Assembly: GCF_042945595.1 (NCBI RefSeq)
Contig: NZ_CP168493.1
Location: 2,542,001-2,606,000 of the forward strand
DNA: 64,000 bases
DNA from: Psychrobacillus sp042945595
GTDB taxonomy: Bacteria; Bacillota; Bacilli; Bacillales_A; Planococcaceae
Direction: 5' to 3'
Part shown: piece by piece, positions 54,793-63,260 of the stretch
Numbering within the stretch: the first letter of the stretch is position 1
Layout: the number at the start of each line of letters is the position of its first letter
Position numbers and translations under genes: made by a program
The notes under the pieces: model-generated
The model's database searches: none
Told to the model about the DNA's origin: nothing
Seen by the model: the letters and a program-made list of their open reading frames with translations, nothing else

Positions 54793-55013
54793 AGAAAACG
54801 CAATCGCCCTTTAAGTGCACCTTGCTTTCTCTATTTCTAGAGTGCTTGGGACGAAACATCGACTTCACTATTACCTTGGAATTGTGTAGATGGAAGTGAC
54901 AACGTCACCTCCATCTACACTTTTTTCGGTAATCTTGTGGCGGGTGTTCGTCCGTCGCCCTCTTGGAATCTATTGAGACATGATGGATAAGGTTTGGTTA
55001 ATAAGAGATTAGT
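54793..55013 (+). repeat. Dispersed element R1, copy F (second hairpin missing)
   Basis: It starts agaaaacgcaatcgccc. The apical hairpin gtgtagatggaagtgac-aac at 54884-54920 pairs at 16 of 17 positions with sequence unlike the other copies. It is followed by ttttttcggtaatcttgtgg. The copy ends after taagagattag, without the gcggacgaa hairpin. Confidence 0.85.
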
Positions 55014-55030
55014 TCGTTGCCCTTGTAAAT

Positions 55031-55073
55031 AAAAATGATAGCCCTATGTCGTTATACGACTTAAAGGACTACC
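55031..55073 (-). terminator. Terminator of ytxGH
   Basis: On the minus strand ggtagtcc pairs with gggctatc (with G-U pairs) and gtcg with cgac around loop tataa, followed by ATTTTTATTT. It lies just after the ytxH stop codon. Confidence 0.6.
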
Positions 55074-55082
55074 ACTTTACTA

Positions 55083-55670
55083 TTAGTTATTTGATTTGTT
55101 ATTTACTACTGCATCTTTTATTGCTTCTGCAACTGATGTTGCATCATCATCTTCGTCCTTTTCGTCTGCTGTTAACTCTTCTGAAGTATGAGAAATAGTT
55201 TCCATATATTCCATTGGTTCTTCGCCCTCAGAAGATACAGTACCATCATCTTGAGGAGAAGTTGGCATACCTTTAATCGATTTTACTTTCTCTACTAGTT
55301 GTCCTGATTGCTCTTGCAACTGTTTAGACAATTGAGTTGTCTTTTCCATTGCAGTAGAAGATAAATCTTTTGTTTTATCTTTCAATTGACCAGCTTGAAT
55401 GGAAAGATTTTCTCTCAGTTCTGTCCCAGTCTTTGGTGCTAATAATAATGCTGTGGCTGCACCGATTATCCCACCAACAAGAACTCCAAGGATAAAGTCT
55501 TTGCCATTTACTTCGTCATTACGGTAAATAGTTGCTCTACTTTCGTTATTGTAAGGTAGCGGTGGATACGTAGACTGTATTTGTTGGTTATACGATGATT
55601 GATTTTCATAATACTCATTATTGTGTTTTGCATCATTATAATTTGGTTTATTGTGATTATAATTGCTCAT
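55083..55670 (-). CDS. ytxH: YtxH-like general stress protein
   Basis: The 195-residue protein has an Asn/Tyr-rich N-terminus (about 1-50), then one membrane helix FILGVLVGGIIGAATALLLA at about 57-76 and the family motif APKTGTELRENLS. A Lys/Gln-rich helix follows, then an acidic tail. It is longer than typical YtxH because of the added N-terminal part. In B. subtilis ytxGHJ are sigma-B and sigma-H controlled. It follows ytxG by 21 bp. Confidence 0.85.
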   Translation of the reverse strand: MSNYNHNKPNYNDAKHNNEYYENQSSYNQQIQSTYPPLPYNNESRATIYRNDEVNGKDFILGVLVGGIIGAATALLLAPKTGTELRENLSIQAGQLKDKTKDLSSTAMEKTTQLSKQLQEQSGQLVEKVKSIKGMPTSPQDDGTVSSEGEEPMEYMETISHTSEELTADEKDEDDDATSVAEAIKDAVVNNKSNN

Positions 55671-55691
55671 TTGACTTCCTCCAATAACTTA

Positions 55692-56147
55692 TTATTTTTT
55701 TTTCGAATCGTATTCATTATAGCCTGCTTCTTCTAACGCTTTACGCTCTTTCCATTTGTCTCTAACGCCAAGCAAAACATTACTCCATTGAATCACTTGT
55801 GCAATCTTCTCTTCGTTTTTTTCTACCTCTGAAGAAACGGAAGAAGTAATCCGTTGAATAGAATAGTTTAAACCATTAACGGACGTTCCTACATTTTTCA
55901 CTGCATCTACAACCGTGTTCAACTTCTCTGATTTCTTTTGAATATCTTCTGCTAATTCATTTGTTTTATGAAGAAGTTCCGCAGTTTCTTTCGTCACATT
56001 TTGTAAATTTGTATCTAGCCCTTCCAGTGTGCTTGCAACATTATTTAATGTCTTTTTCACAGAAAATAAAGTAACTGCCAGGCTTATACAAAGTACTAAA
56101 AATGCAATTGCAGCTATTATAGCAGCTATGTATAAGAGATTTTCCAT
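55692..56147 (-). CDS. ytxG: DUF948 membrane protein YtxG
   Basis: The 151-residue protein has an N-terminal membrane helix (about 5-28) and a long coiled coil of DUF948 type (LNNVASTLEGLDTNLQNVTK), ending in a charged tail. The function is unknown, though it is grouped with general stress proteins. It is the first gene of a ytxG-ytxH operon, with GGAGGATAC upstream of the ATG. The thioredoxin-like ytxJ of B. subtilis is not present here. Confidence 0.88.
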   Translation of the reverse strand: MENLLYIAAIIAAIAFLVLCISLAVTLFSVKKTLNNVASTLEGLDTNLQNVTKETAELLHKTNELAEDIQKKSEKLNTVVDAVKNVGTSVNGLNYSIQRITSSVSSEVEKNEEKIAQVIQWSNVLLGVRDKWKERKALEEAGYNEYDSKKK

Positions 56148-56253
56148 TTTGTATCCTCCTTCAGTTGTTATACAACATTTTTACCCTAAAAGAATAAAAT
56201 TAAACTTCTTCTATATAATACTATACTACGTTTCTTTCGAATATTCTTTAAAT

Positions 56254-56292
56254 AAAAAATGCTTAATCCAAATATGGATTAAGCATTTTTTA
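56254..56292 (-). terminator. Terminator of murC
   Basis: A perfect 16-bp stem (aaaaatgcttaatcca / tggattaagcattttt) with a 4-nt loop lies about 45 bp after the murC stop codon. Confidence 0.85.
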
Positions 56293-56336
56293 TTTAATCA
56301 GAAAGTATAAAAGCTCAGCTGATAGCTATGCGCTTA

Positions 56337-57635
56337 TTAAACAAGCTTCTCTTCAAATGCTTGTTGATATTTTTGAACATCCCCTGCTCCCATGAATAAA
56401 AAGACAGCATTATCATAATGGAGCAATTGATCTACATTTTCTTCTGTTAAAATATTACTTTCTTCAATAATATCAGCTAAAGTCTGAATAGTTAGGTCCC
56501 CAACATTTTCTCTCGCTGACCCAAAAATATCACATAAGTAAACTTGATCTGAAAGATTCAAACTCTCGCCAAATTCATTTAAAAATTTTTGCGTTCTCGT
56601 AAAAGTATGTGGTTGAAAAATAGAAATAATTTGTCGATTCGGGTATTTTTGTCTTGCCGATTGTATCGTAGCTTTAATTTCAGTTGGATGATGTGCATAA
56701 TCATCGATTATCATACGATCTCCAATAATCGTTTCTGTAAAGCGTCTTTTAACCCCTTCAAATGTTTCTAACCCTTTTTGAATAATTTCTGAAGGTACAT
56801 CCTCGTAATGACAAAGAGAAATTACAGCTAAAGAATTTAAAACCGCATGATCACCAAATAAAGGAATTGTAAAGCGTTGGTAGAATTCATGACGAACAAA
56901 TACATCAAAAGAAGTACCTTCTGTCGTTCTTTCTACGTTCCTAGCAGCAAAGTCATTTTGTTCGCCGAAACCATAGTAAAGTACAGGGACTGGCGCTTTA
57001 ATTTTCTGTAAATACTTGTCATCGCCACAAGCAATAATCCCTTTTTTCACTTGCATGGCCATGGATTGAAAAGCATTAAATACATCATCAACATCATGGA
57101 AATAGTCTGGATGATCAAAATCAATATTTGTCATAATTGCATAGTCTGGATGATAAGCTAAAAAATGTCTGCGATATTCACATGCCTCAAATACAAAGTT
57201 AGCTGCATCTTTCATCCCTTTACCCGTACCATCTCCGATTAAAAACGTGGTAGGTTTGTATCCACTTAATACATGCGAGAGTAGTCCAGTAGTAGAAGTT
57301 TTGCCATGAGCACCAGTTACCGCTACTGAAGTAAACTGACTCATATAATTACCTAAAAATTCGTGGTATCGAATGATTGGCAAACCAAGTTCCTTCGCCC
57401 TTATTAACTCTGGATGGCTATCTGGGAATGCATTACCCGCAATAATGGTCATTCCTTCTTGAATATTAGCTTCATCAAATAATAAAACATTTATATCTCG
57501 TTCATGTAATGGTTTTTCAGTAAAAAAATACTTTTCAATATCAGAACCTTGTACCTCGTTCCCAACATCATGTAATATCTGTGCCAACGGGCTCATTCCA
57601 GACCCTTTAATGCCTGTAAAATGATACTTTGTCAT
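56337..57635 (-). CDS. murC: UDP-N-acetylmuramate--L-alanine ligase
   Basis: MurC adds L-Ala to UDP-MurNAc, the first peptide step of cell-wall synthesis. The start at 57635 (MTKYHFTGIKGSGMSPLAQI) follows AGGAGG and gives 432 residues. The extra 10 codons upstream precede that site. Motifs are the GIKGSGMSPLA loop near 8, the ATP loop TGAHGKTSTTG near 107, TNIDFDHPDYF near 174 and DDYAHHPTEIKATI near 297. The sftA-murC neighbourhood is conserved in Bacillus. Confidence 0.97.
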   Translation of the reverse strand: MTKYHFTGIKGSGMSPLAQILHDVGNEVQGSDIEKYFFTEKPLHERDINVLLFDEANIQEGMTIIAGNAFPDSHPELIRAKELGLPIIRYHEFLGNYMSQFTSVAVTGAHGKTSTTGLLSHVLSGYKPTTFLIGDGTGKGMKDAANFVFEACEYRRHFLAYHPDYAIMTNIDFDHPDYFHDVDDVFNAFQSMAMQVKKGIIACGDDKYLQKIKAPVPVLYYGFGEQNDFAARNVERTTEGTSFDVFVRHEFYQRFTIPLFGDHAVLNSLAVISLCHYEDVPSEIIQKGLETFEGVKRRFTETIIGDRMIIDDYAHHPTEIKATIQSARQKYPNRQIISIFQPHTFTRTQKFLNEFGESLNLSDQVYLCDIFGSARENVGDLTIQTLADIIEESNILTEENVDQLLHYDNAVFLFMGAGDVQKYQQAFEEKLV

Positions 57636-57760
57636 ACGTTGTAAACCTCCTGGGATATTCCCCATTTATATGCATATTCGAATCATAAATAGTTTATTCC
57701 GCCTTAGTAGACGTATTCCCAATTATATCATTATTTAATCGGTAATATTAATAAACTATA

Positions 57761-59953
57761 TTAACTAAAAATTTGTTCCAGACTATCGTCTGTAAGTAGC
57801 ACTTCTCTTGCTTTACTGCCTTTTTGCTCTGTTACATAGCCATTTTCATACATTGCATCAATTAGTCTTGCTGCACGATTATAGCCTAAATGAAATTTTC
57901 GCTGTAGTAAGGAAGTAGAGGCGGAACCTTGCTCCACAATAAACCGACACGCTTCCTCAAAGAGTTCATCTTGTTCAGATACATTCTCTGCCTTTTGAAG
58001 CAATTCCTCTTGTTCGAACATATACTCAGGTGTTCCTTGTGTTCTTGCATAATCAATGATCGTTTCAATTTCTTCATCTGTTACAAACGTTCCTTGAATA
58101 CGAACTGGGCTAGACATGCCATTACCTTGATATAACATATCCCCTTTTCCTAATAATCTTTCGGCCCCTTGCTGATCTAAAATAGTACGCGAATCAATTT
58201 GTGAAGAAACGGAAAAAGCAATGCGTGTAGGAATATTTGCTTTTATGAGTCCAGTTATAACATCAACTGATGGACGTTGTGTTGCCAATACTAAATGAAT
58301 TCCACATGCTCTTGCTTTCTGAGCAATACGACAAATTGCATCCTCTACTTCCGTAGGTGCCATCATCATCAAATCTGCAAGTTCATCTATTACAATCACA
58401 ATAAACGGAAGCTTTTGTGCAAATTGTCTTTTCTCTGTTGCAAGTGAATTGTATCTATTTATATCTCTTACACCGATGTGAGCAAATAATTGATAGCGAC
58501 GTTCCATTTCTTCTACCGCCCATTTTAACGCGGCTGTTGCAGCCTTCACATCTGTAATTACAGGACTCACCAGATGAGGAATATGATTAAATGGTGCGAG
58601 CTCCACCATTTTTGGATCAATCAATAAGAGTTTTACTTCTTCTGGCGTTGCTTTATACAAAAGACTCACAAGTAGCGAATTAATAAAAACAGATTTTCCT
58701 GAACCTGTCGCACCAGCAATTAATCCATGGGGCATTTTACGCAAATCCAGTGTCACAGGTTTTCCCGCAAGATCTAATCCTAACGCTACTTCAAGAGGTG
58801 ATTCGGATTCAAAAAACACATTTGTATTAATCACTTCAGATAATCGAACAGCTCTTGATTTTCGATTCGGAATCTCGATACCAATAGAACTTTTCCCAGG
58901 TATCGGAGCTTGAATACGTATATCTTTTGCTGCCAAAGCAAGCTTTAAGTCATCTGCCAAGTTTCGAATTTTACTTACCTTTGTCCCTTGAGCTACGGTT
59001 ATTTCGAATTGTGTTACAGCAGGACCTTGATCCATTTGAACAATTTCACCAGATACCTGAAAATGAGATAATGCTTCTATAAGTGTAAATGCCTGCTCTT
59101 CCATCCATTCTCTATCTTCATTTTTCAATTCTGGTGGAAGTAAATAACTTAAATCTGGCCTAGCATAATTCGAAGGACTAAATGCTGGTTTTGAATCCGG
59201 TTCTAGAGCTGTTTTTTCTACCTCAATCGGTTCTTTCTTCGGCTGATAGACCGGCGTCTCTTTTACTAGATTATTCATTTTTTCTTTATCTGATTTAAGC
59301 ATTAGCACATTAAACGGTCTTATATTTTCTTTATGTTTACTTGGTTTGACTTCTGATACCTTCTCTAATGGAGTAACTTGTACTTGTTCATCTATATGGT
59401 TTGATGGTAATATTTTTTCCTCTTCAGTAACTGGCACAATAGGTAATACTTCATTTTCTTCCGCTTGTTTTGGGATCTCAGTAATTGCTAATTCCTCAAA
59501 GGGTAATTCTATTTCCCTTATCGTCTGCTCAATTGTTTCTTCTATTTTATTTTCTTGTTTTCTCGAAAATCCAAAAACAGGTGAAGGTACTTGAGTTGGT
59601 GTAAATGCTTTTTTCCGTTTTTCTTTCACAGGTGGTTCTATTATTTCTTTTTTGGGTGCACGGTGTACAATTGGTTCTTGCTTTTTTTGTTGCCATAGTT
59701 CATGTGTATAGAGAGGTCTATACGGTTGGTCATCTCTTATTTGATTATCTTTAATAGGTTGTTCTATTTCTTTGTCTATTTTCAGCTCACCATATAGGCC
59801 ATCTTTCTTTTCATCATCCGGTATTAATGGAAACCGAAAAGGGGTTCTAGAGTGAGTTGGTGTAACCAATTGTTCCTCTTCTTCTACTTCTTGTTCTTCT
59901 CTAAATTCATCTTCAGTTGTCGCAAATAATTTTTTAAACCATTTCAAATTCAT
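57761..59953 (-). CDS. sftA: DNA translocase SftA (FtsK/SpoIIIE family)
   Basis: SftA is the soluble FtsK-like motor that clears chromosome DNA from the closing septum. The 730-residue protein lacks the membrane helices of SpoIIIE. Residues 1-280 are charged and probably disordered. The motor follows with Walker A GATGSGKSVF near 415, Walker B VIVIDELADLMM near 520 and a C-terminal gamma winged helix (RKFHLGYNRAARLID near 690) that reads DNA direction. Starts at 59956 (GTG) or 59953 (ATG) are both possible and the ribosome binding site is weak. Confidence 0.93.
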   Translation of the reverse strand: MNLKWFKKLFATTEDEFREEQEVEEEEQLVTPTHSRTPFRFPLIPDDEKKDGLYGELKIDKEIEQPIKDNQIRDDQPYRPLYTHELWQQKKQEPIVHRAPKKEIIEPPVKEKRKKAFTPTQVPSPVFGFSRKQENKIEETIEQTIREIELPFEELAITEIPKQAEENEVLPIVPVTEEEKILPSNHIDEQVQVTPLEKVSEVKPSKHKENIRPFNVLMLKSDKEKMNNLVKETPVYQPKKEPIEVEKTALEPDSKPAFSPSNYARPDLSYLLPPELKNEDREWMEEQAFTLIEALSHFQVSGEIVQMDQGPAVTQFEITVAQGTKVSKIRNLADDLKLALAAKDIRIQAPIPGKSSIGIEIPNRKSRAVRLSEVINTNVFFESESPLEVALGLDLAGKPVTLDLRKMPHGLIAGATGSGKSVFINSLLVSLLYKATPEEVKLLLIDPKMVELAPFNHIPHLVSPVITDVKAATAALKWAVEEMERRYQLFAHIGVRDINRYNSLATEKRQFAQKLPFIVIVIDELADLMMMAPTEVEDAICRIAQKARACGIHLVLATQRPSVDVITGLIKANIPTRIAFSVSSQIDSRTILDQQGAERLLGKGDMLYQGNGMSSPVRIQGTFVTDEEIETIIDYARTQGTPEYMFEQEELLQKAENVSEQDELFEEACRFIVEQGSASTSLLQRKFHLGYNRAARLIDAMYENGYVTEQKGSKAREVLLTDDSLEQIFS

Positions 59954-60031
59954 CACTCTTTCTAATAGATACCTTCTATTTTAACAGTAATAACCGCTAT
60001 CGTCCTTACTTATCTATAGAAAAGCACAAAA

Positions 60032-60056
60032 AAAGCACACCAAATTGGCATGCTTT
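60032..60056 (-). terminator. Terminator of ytpR
   Basis: On the minus strand aaagcatgcca pairs with tggtgtgcttt (two mismatches or G-U pairs), followed by TTTTTT just after the ytpR stop codon. Confidence 0.65.
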
Positions 60057-60062
60057 CCTTCT

Positions 60063-60668
60063 TTATCGTAAAAACGAACTTCCTACTTCTTCTTGTTCCT
60101 CTAAAATTAGAATTCCTTTTACTTCTGGTGCGTTTGGGAGTGCTAATTCTCGAGCAGAACAAAGCATTCCACTAGAAGCCACTCCGCGAAGCTCAGCGTC
60201 TTTAATAACCATTCCTGAAGGCATTACAGCTCCCACTTTCGCAACGACAACTTTTTGACCTACTTCAACATTTGGTGCCCCACAAACTATTTGTAAAATA
60301 TGTTCTCCAATATCTACTTGGCAAACTTTTAACTTATCGGCATTTGGATGTTGTTCCAATGATTCCACGTAGCCTACAACAAACTTTGGAGATAGATCTA
60401 CATTTAATTTGTAATCTACTTCATTGGACACTAAAGCTTGTTCTATTTTAGACACCATTTCTTCCGTTAATTTCACGTGTCCGTTATCTTGAATTTCAGC
60501 GTAATTACTAAATCTAAAAATATTGATCGCCACTACTTCATTAGATTGAGCATCTTTAACAAACGTTACATCACCTTTAGTTTCCGTTATTACTTTTTCA
60601 ATTTTTTGTGGTGTTATTTGAAGCAATAAAACATCCCCAACTCCATCACGGTTATAAAAAATATTCAT
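60063..60668 (-). CDS. ytpR: tRNA-binding domain protein YtpR
   Basis: The 201-residue protein has an N-terminal DUF4479-like domain (1-85) and a C-terminal EMAP/tRNA-binding OB-fold from about 92, with HPNADKLKVCQVDIGE and CGAPNVEVGQKVVVAKVG. It resembles the N-terminus of phenylalanyl-tRNA synthetase beta. Its substrate is unknown. The gene overlaps ytpQ by 4 bp (ATGA), so the pair is translationally coupled. Confidence 0.92.
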   Translation of the reverse strand: MNIFYNRDGVGDVLLLQITPQKIEKVITETKGDVTFVKDAQSNEVVAINIFRFSNYAEIQDNGHVKLTEEMVSKIEQALVSNEVDYKLNVDLSPKFVVGYVESLEQHPNADKLKVCQVDIGEHILQIVCGAPNVEVGQKVVVAKVGAVMPSGMVIKDAELRGVASSGMLCSARELALPNAPEVKGILILEEQEEVGSSFLR

Positions 60669-61480
60669 TTTTTGTCTTTCTCCTCCACTACTCGATTTTT
60701 TGCTAATATAAATATTGGCTCAAAATCTCCATTTTCATATATAAAAGATAATGAAGTAATGGGTACAGTTCCAACTGTAAAGAAATGCATCGTCATTTGA
60801 GCTAGAACATCGTATCCCGTTTCATTTCTTATATCACCAATAATCATAACATCTTGATGGGGTACAGAAATAGTCATATCACCGATAATTATCTTTTTCA
60901 TTTCCTTTAGTAGAGATTCATTGAGTATTCTGCTTGCATCATACCCGTCATTGTTGTTGAAGAAATAAAAAATGTTTCCAGCAACTTCATCTTTTTTATA
61001 GTTATTTACTAAATTTCGAACTTGAAAAATGGATCTCTCTCGAATTTCAGTTTCACGAATCCCCCAACCTTCTAGCATTTTTTCATCAAGTAAACGATAA
61101 GTTTTCCCAAGGTCTAATGCATAATATATTCTCGTTTCTGCTGTATGATCTTTGGTGATAAAACGATTTCCTTCATTCGATTTTGTAGGAAAGGATGTAG
61201 AACGAATGACTGGATATATTGATGAAGATGGATTAATGTCTCCAGCTTTTTCTTTTTCCATCGCTTGGAATGTTTGATGAATCATATAGATTACTTCTTC
61301 AATAACTTGCTCTTTTTTTGTTTCGTATTTTGCTAAAATCGGAGGAACGGAAATATCAATTCCTTTGTTAATCGTTTTATGTGTAAGGCGAAGCTTGTTC
61401 GTCTCTCGGTTATAATCGTATTCATATGTTTCTTCCAATAGTTTTGTTTTTAATAAACGTATAAGTTCTTGTGCTTGCAT
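60665..61480 (-). CDS. ytpQ: DUF1444 protein YtpQ
   Basis: The 271-residue soluble protein has no membrane segment. It matches the DUF1444 family by its MQAQELIRLLKTKLLEE start, ISVPHQDVMIIGDIRN near 203 and its position before ytpR. The function is unknown. Here about 880 bp of R1/R2 repeats separate it from ytpP, which in B. subtilis directly precedes ytpQ. The ATG follows GGAGGGG. Confidence 0.9.
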   Translation of the reverse strand: MQAQELIRLLKTKLLEETYEYDYNRETNKLRLTHKTINKGIDISVPPILAKYETKKEQVIEEVIYMIHQTFQAMEKEKAGDINPSSSIYPVIRSTSFPTKSNEGNRFITKDHTAETRIYYALDLGKTYRLLDEKMLEGWGIRETEIRERSIFQVRNLVNNYKKDEVAGNIFYFFNNNDGYDASRILNESLLKEMKKIIIGDMTISVPHQDVMIIGDIRNETGYDVLAQMTMHFFTVGTVPITSLSFIYENGDFEPIFILAKNRVVEEKDKK

Positions 61481-61558
61481 TGTTACCCCTCCTTTTTATA
61501 AAAAAATTACTTTTTCAGTTATCATTTTCAAACGTTTAGAATTTATTTCTAATACATA

Positions 61559-61848
61559 AGAAAAGCTCAAGTGTTCTTTACATCTTGTCTTTGCTATTAC
61601 CAGAGTGCTTTGGACGAAACATCAACTAACACTATTACCGTTGGAATTTTTGTGGATCGTGAAGTGACTGCGTCACTTCACGATCCATTTTTTTCGGTAA
61701 TCTTGTGGCAGATGTTGGTCCGTCGCCCTCTTAAAATATTTAAAGACAAAGTACATAAGGTTTGAATAATGAGTGAATAAATCCTCACCTATTCTTTTAA
61801 AAGCGGACGAAGATACAATTTCGTCCGCTCAGCACTTCTTTATGAATG
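61559..61848 (+). repeat. Dispersed element R1, copy G1
   Basis: This is a full copy. The left arm is acatcttgtctttgc with gctttggacgaaacatc, and attaccg / cggtaat flank a perfect 16-bp apical hairpin (tggatcgtgaagtgac-tgc, 61653-61687). It is followed by ttttttt, a right arm ending aaagacaaagtac, and the second hairpin gcggacgaa / ttcgtccgc. It lies antisense to ytpPQR, 79 bp upstream of the ytpQ start. Confidence 0.9.
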
Positions 61849-62078
61849 AATGCTACCTATTTTTCTCAAGTTCCACCTAATCTAATCATCTACCTAATGA
61901 TTTATATGCACTTTAGACATTGGGTATAAAAGGAATACCAAGTAGAGATTAAGACTTAGTGAGTTGAAAGGTTTCACGTATCAGCTTTTACCCTATGTAT
62001 CTCTGTCTAAACACTCATTATAAGCACCAGTTCATTATGTCGACCAAGCATTTTGTCTTTATTATTTACCCAGTTGAT

Positions 62079-62151
62079 TGAAGCGGAAGGCGGCGGCGAT
62101 GGCTCATCGCTCACCCCACGGAAAGCGACCGCCTGCAGCGAAAATCAACCT
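62079..62151 (+). repeat. GC-rich repeat R2, short copy
   Basis: gaagcggaaggcggcgg at the left and gaaagcgaccgcctgcagcg at the right are the typical ends of the Bacillales R2-type repeat. The interior is only about 35 bp. It lies between R1 copies G1 and G2. Confidence 0.75.
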
Positions 62152-62188
62152 CTTATGATCAAAAGTTTATACACTTTCTAATTCTTTA

Positions 62189-62351
62189 AGAAAATCCCAA
62201 CCGTCCTTTAATTGCATCCAGTGTTTGTCCTTCGCCTTCTTGGAATTTGTAAAGACATGATGCATTTGGTTTGGATAATGAGAGATAAGATGCTATCCTA
62301 CTCTTTTAAAAGCGGACGAAGATTCGTCCGCTCAGCGCTTCATCATCATTG
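62189..62351 (+). repeat. Dispersed element R1, copy G2 (central hairpin deleted)
   Basis: The left end agaaaatcccaaccgtcct continues to ttgcatcca and then joins directly to gtgtttgtccttcgcc of the right arm, so the whole apical hairpin region is missing. The second hairpin is present with its loop shortened to gat (gcggacgaa-gat-tcgtccgc). It ends close to the ytpP stop codon. Confidence 0.85.
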
Positions 62352-62359
62352 GATACTAA

Positions 62360-62671
62360 TTAGATTGTTTGCAAAAACGATTCAATTTCTTCTTTTGTTT
62401 TGCGGTCTTTGCTGACAAAACGTCCTTTTTCTTCCCCTTTGTCAAAAACAATGAAACTAGGAATGCCAAAAATATCTAATTGACTACAAAGATCCATAAA
62501 TTTATCTCGATCAACAGATATAAATTGAAAATCCGCAAAATTCCCTTCTACTTCTTCCATAAAAGGATCTATGAAATGACAGTCCGGACACCAATCCGCT
62601 GTAAATTTAAAAACTACTTTGTTAGCTTGTTTAAGCTGGTCAAATTGTTCAATAGATGTTAGGTTTTCCAC
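62360..62671 (-). CDS. ytpP: Thioredoxin-like protein YtpP
   Basis: The 103-residue thioredoxin-fold protein has the redox motif WCPDC at Cys28/Cys31, where classical thioredoxin has WCGPC, and a cis-proline segment IFGIPSF near 71. It is likely a cytosolic disulfide reductase. YtpP homologues have been linked to low-molecular-weight thiol redox chemistry in Bacillus. It is separated from ytpQR by the repeat cluster, although these are adjacent in B. subtilis. Confidence 0.9.
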   Translation of the reverse strand: MENLTSIEQFDQLKQANKVVFKFTADWCPDCHFIDPFMEEVEGNFADFQFISVDRDKFMDLCSQLDIFGIPSFIVFDKGEEKGRFVSKDRKTKEEIESFLQTI

Positions 62672-62684
62672 TTATTTTCCTCCT

Positions 62685-63197
62685 TTAGTTAGTTGAAATT
62701 GATTTTACAATCTGCATCATATTTTCTAAGTTTGAAGCAATATTATGCTGTTTCGATATAGTTGTAAGTTTAATTCCACCAATACTCGTGATTAATTCAA
62801 AGTTATCTTCACTGTTTTGGATAATTGCTGCAAAACCAAAACGACCATTTTGTTCAAATCTATTCTTTTCAACTATTTTTAATTTAGTATCTGCAATCAT
62901 TAAATCATAATATAGTTGACTTCCAGGAAGCTCATTTGGGTTCACAAATAAAATGTATGAATCTTTTCCTTTAGATAATAGAATATTAGTTTGATCCGAT
63001 GCGTCTTCAATAGAAAATCCCGTTGGCAAGAAGACTTTCAAGTTACCCACTTTTTCATTAGCCTTTTCAGCATCTCCTTGGAACACTATTTTGGCATTCT
63101 CAATACCATCTGCTGCTTGCTCTTCTACTGAAGAACAACCTACTAATAAAATGACAGCTAGTGACGCGATACATAATCGCATCCATTGTCGAGTCAT
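62685..63197 (-). CDS. Hypothetical lipoprotein
   Basis: I do not recognise the mature protein. The 170-residue product has a positively charged start, a hydrophobic h-region and the lipobox LLVGC with the lipidated cysteine at position 21, so it is exported and anchored to the membrane. The rest is soluble, mixed alpha/beta and without further cysteines. It ends 13 bp upstream of ytpP and may be cotranscribed with it, and it follows the DUF84 gene on the same strand. Confidence 0.75.
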   Translation of the reverse strand: MTRQWMRLCIASLAVILLVGCSSVEEQAADGIENAKIVFQGDAEKANEKVGNLKVFLPTGFSIEDASDQTNILLSKGKDSYILFVNPNELPGSQLYYDLMIADTKLKIVEKNRFEQNGRFGFAAIIQNSEDNFELITSIGGIKLTTISKQHNIASNLENMMQIVKSISTN

Positions 63198-63260
63198 TTA
63201 CCTTCCTCCTATCAAAGCATAACTGCTATATATTTTAACGATGATTCATACTGCATGCAA

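Noticed and set aside
54793..55013. Antisense or regulatory RNA specific to ytxH
   Set aside because: The sequence is an R1 copy with no complementarity to ytxH beyond chance.
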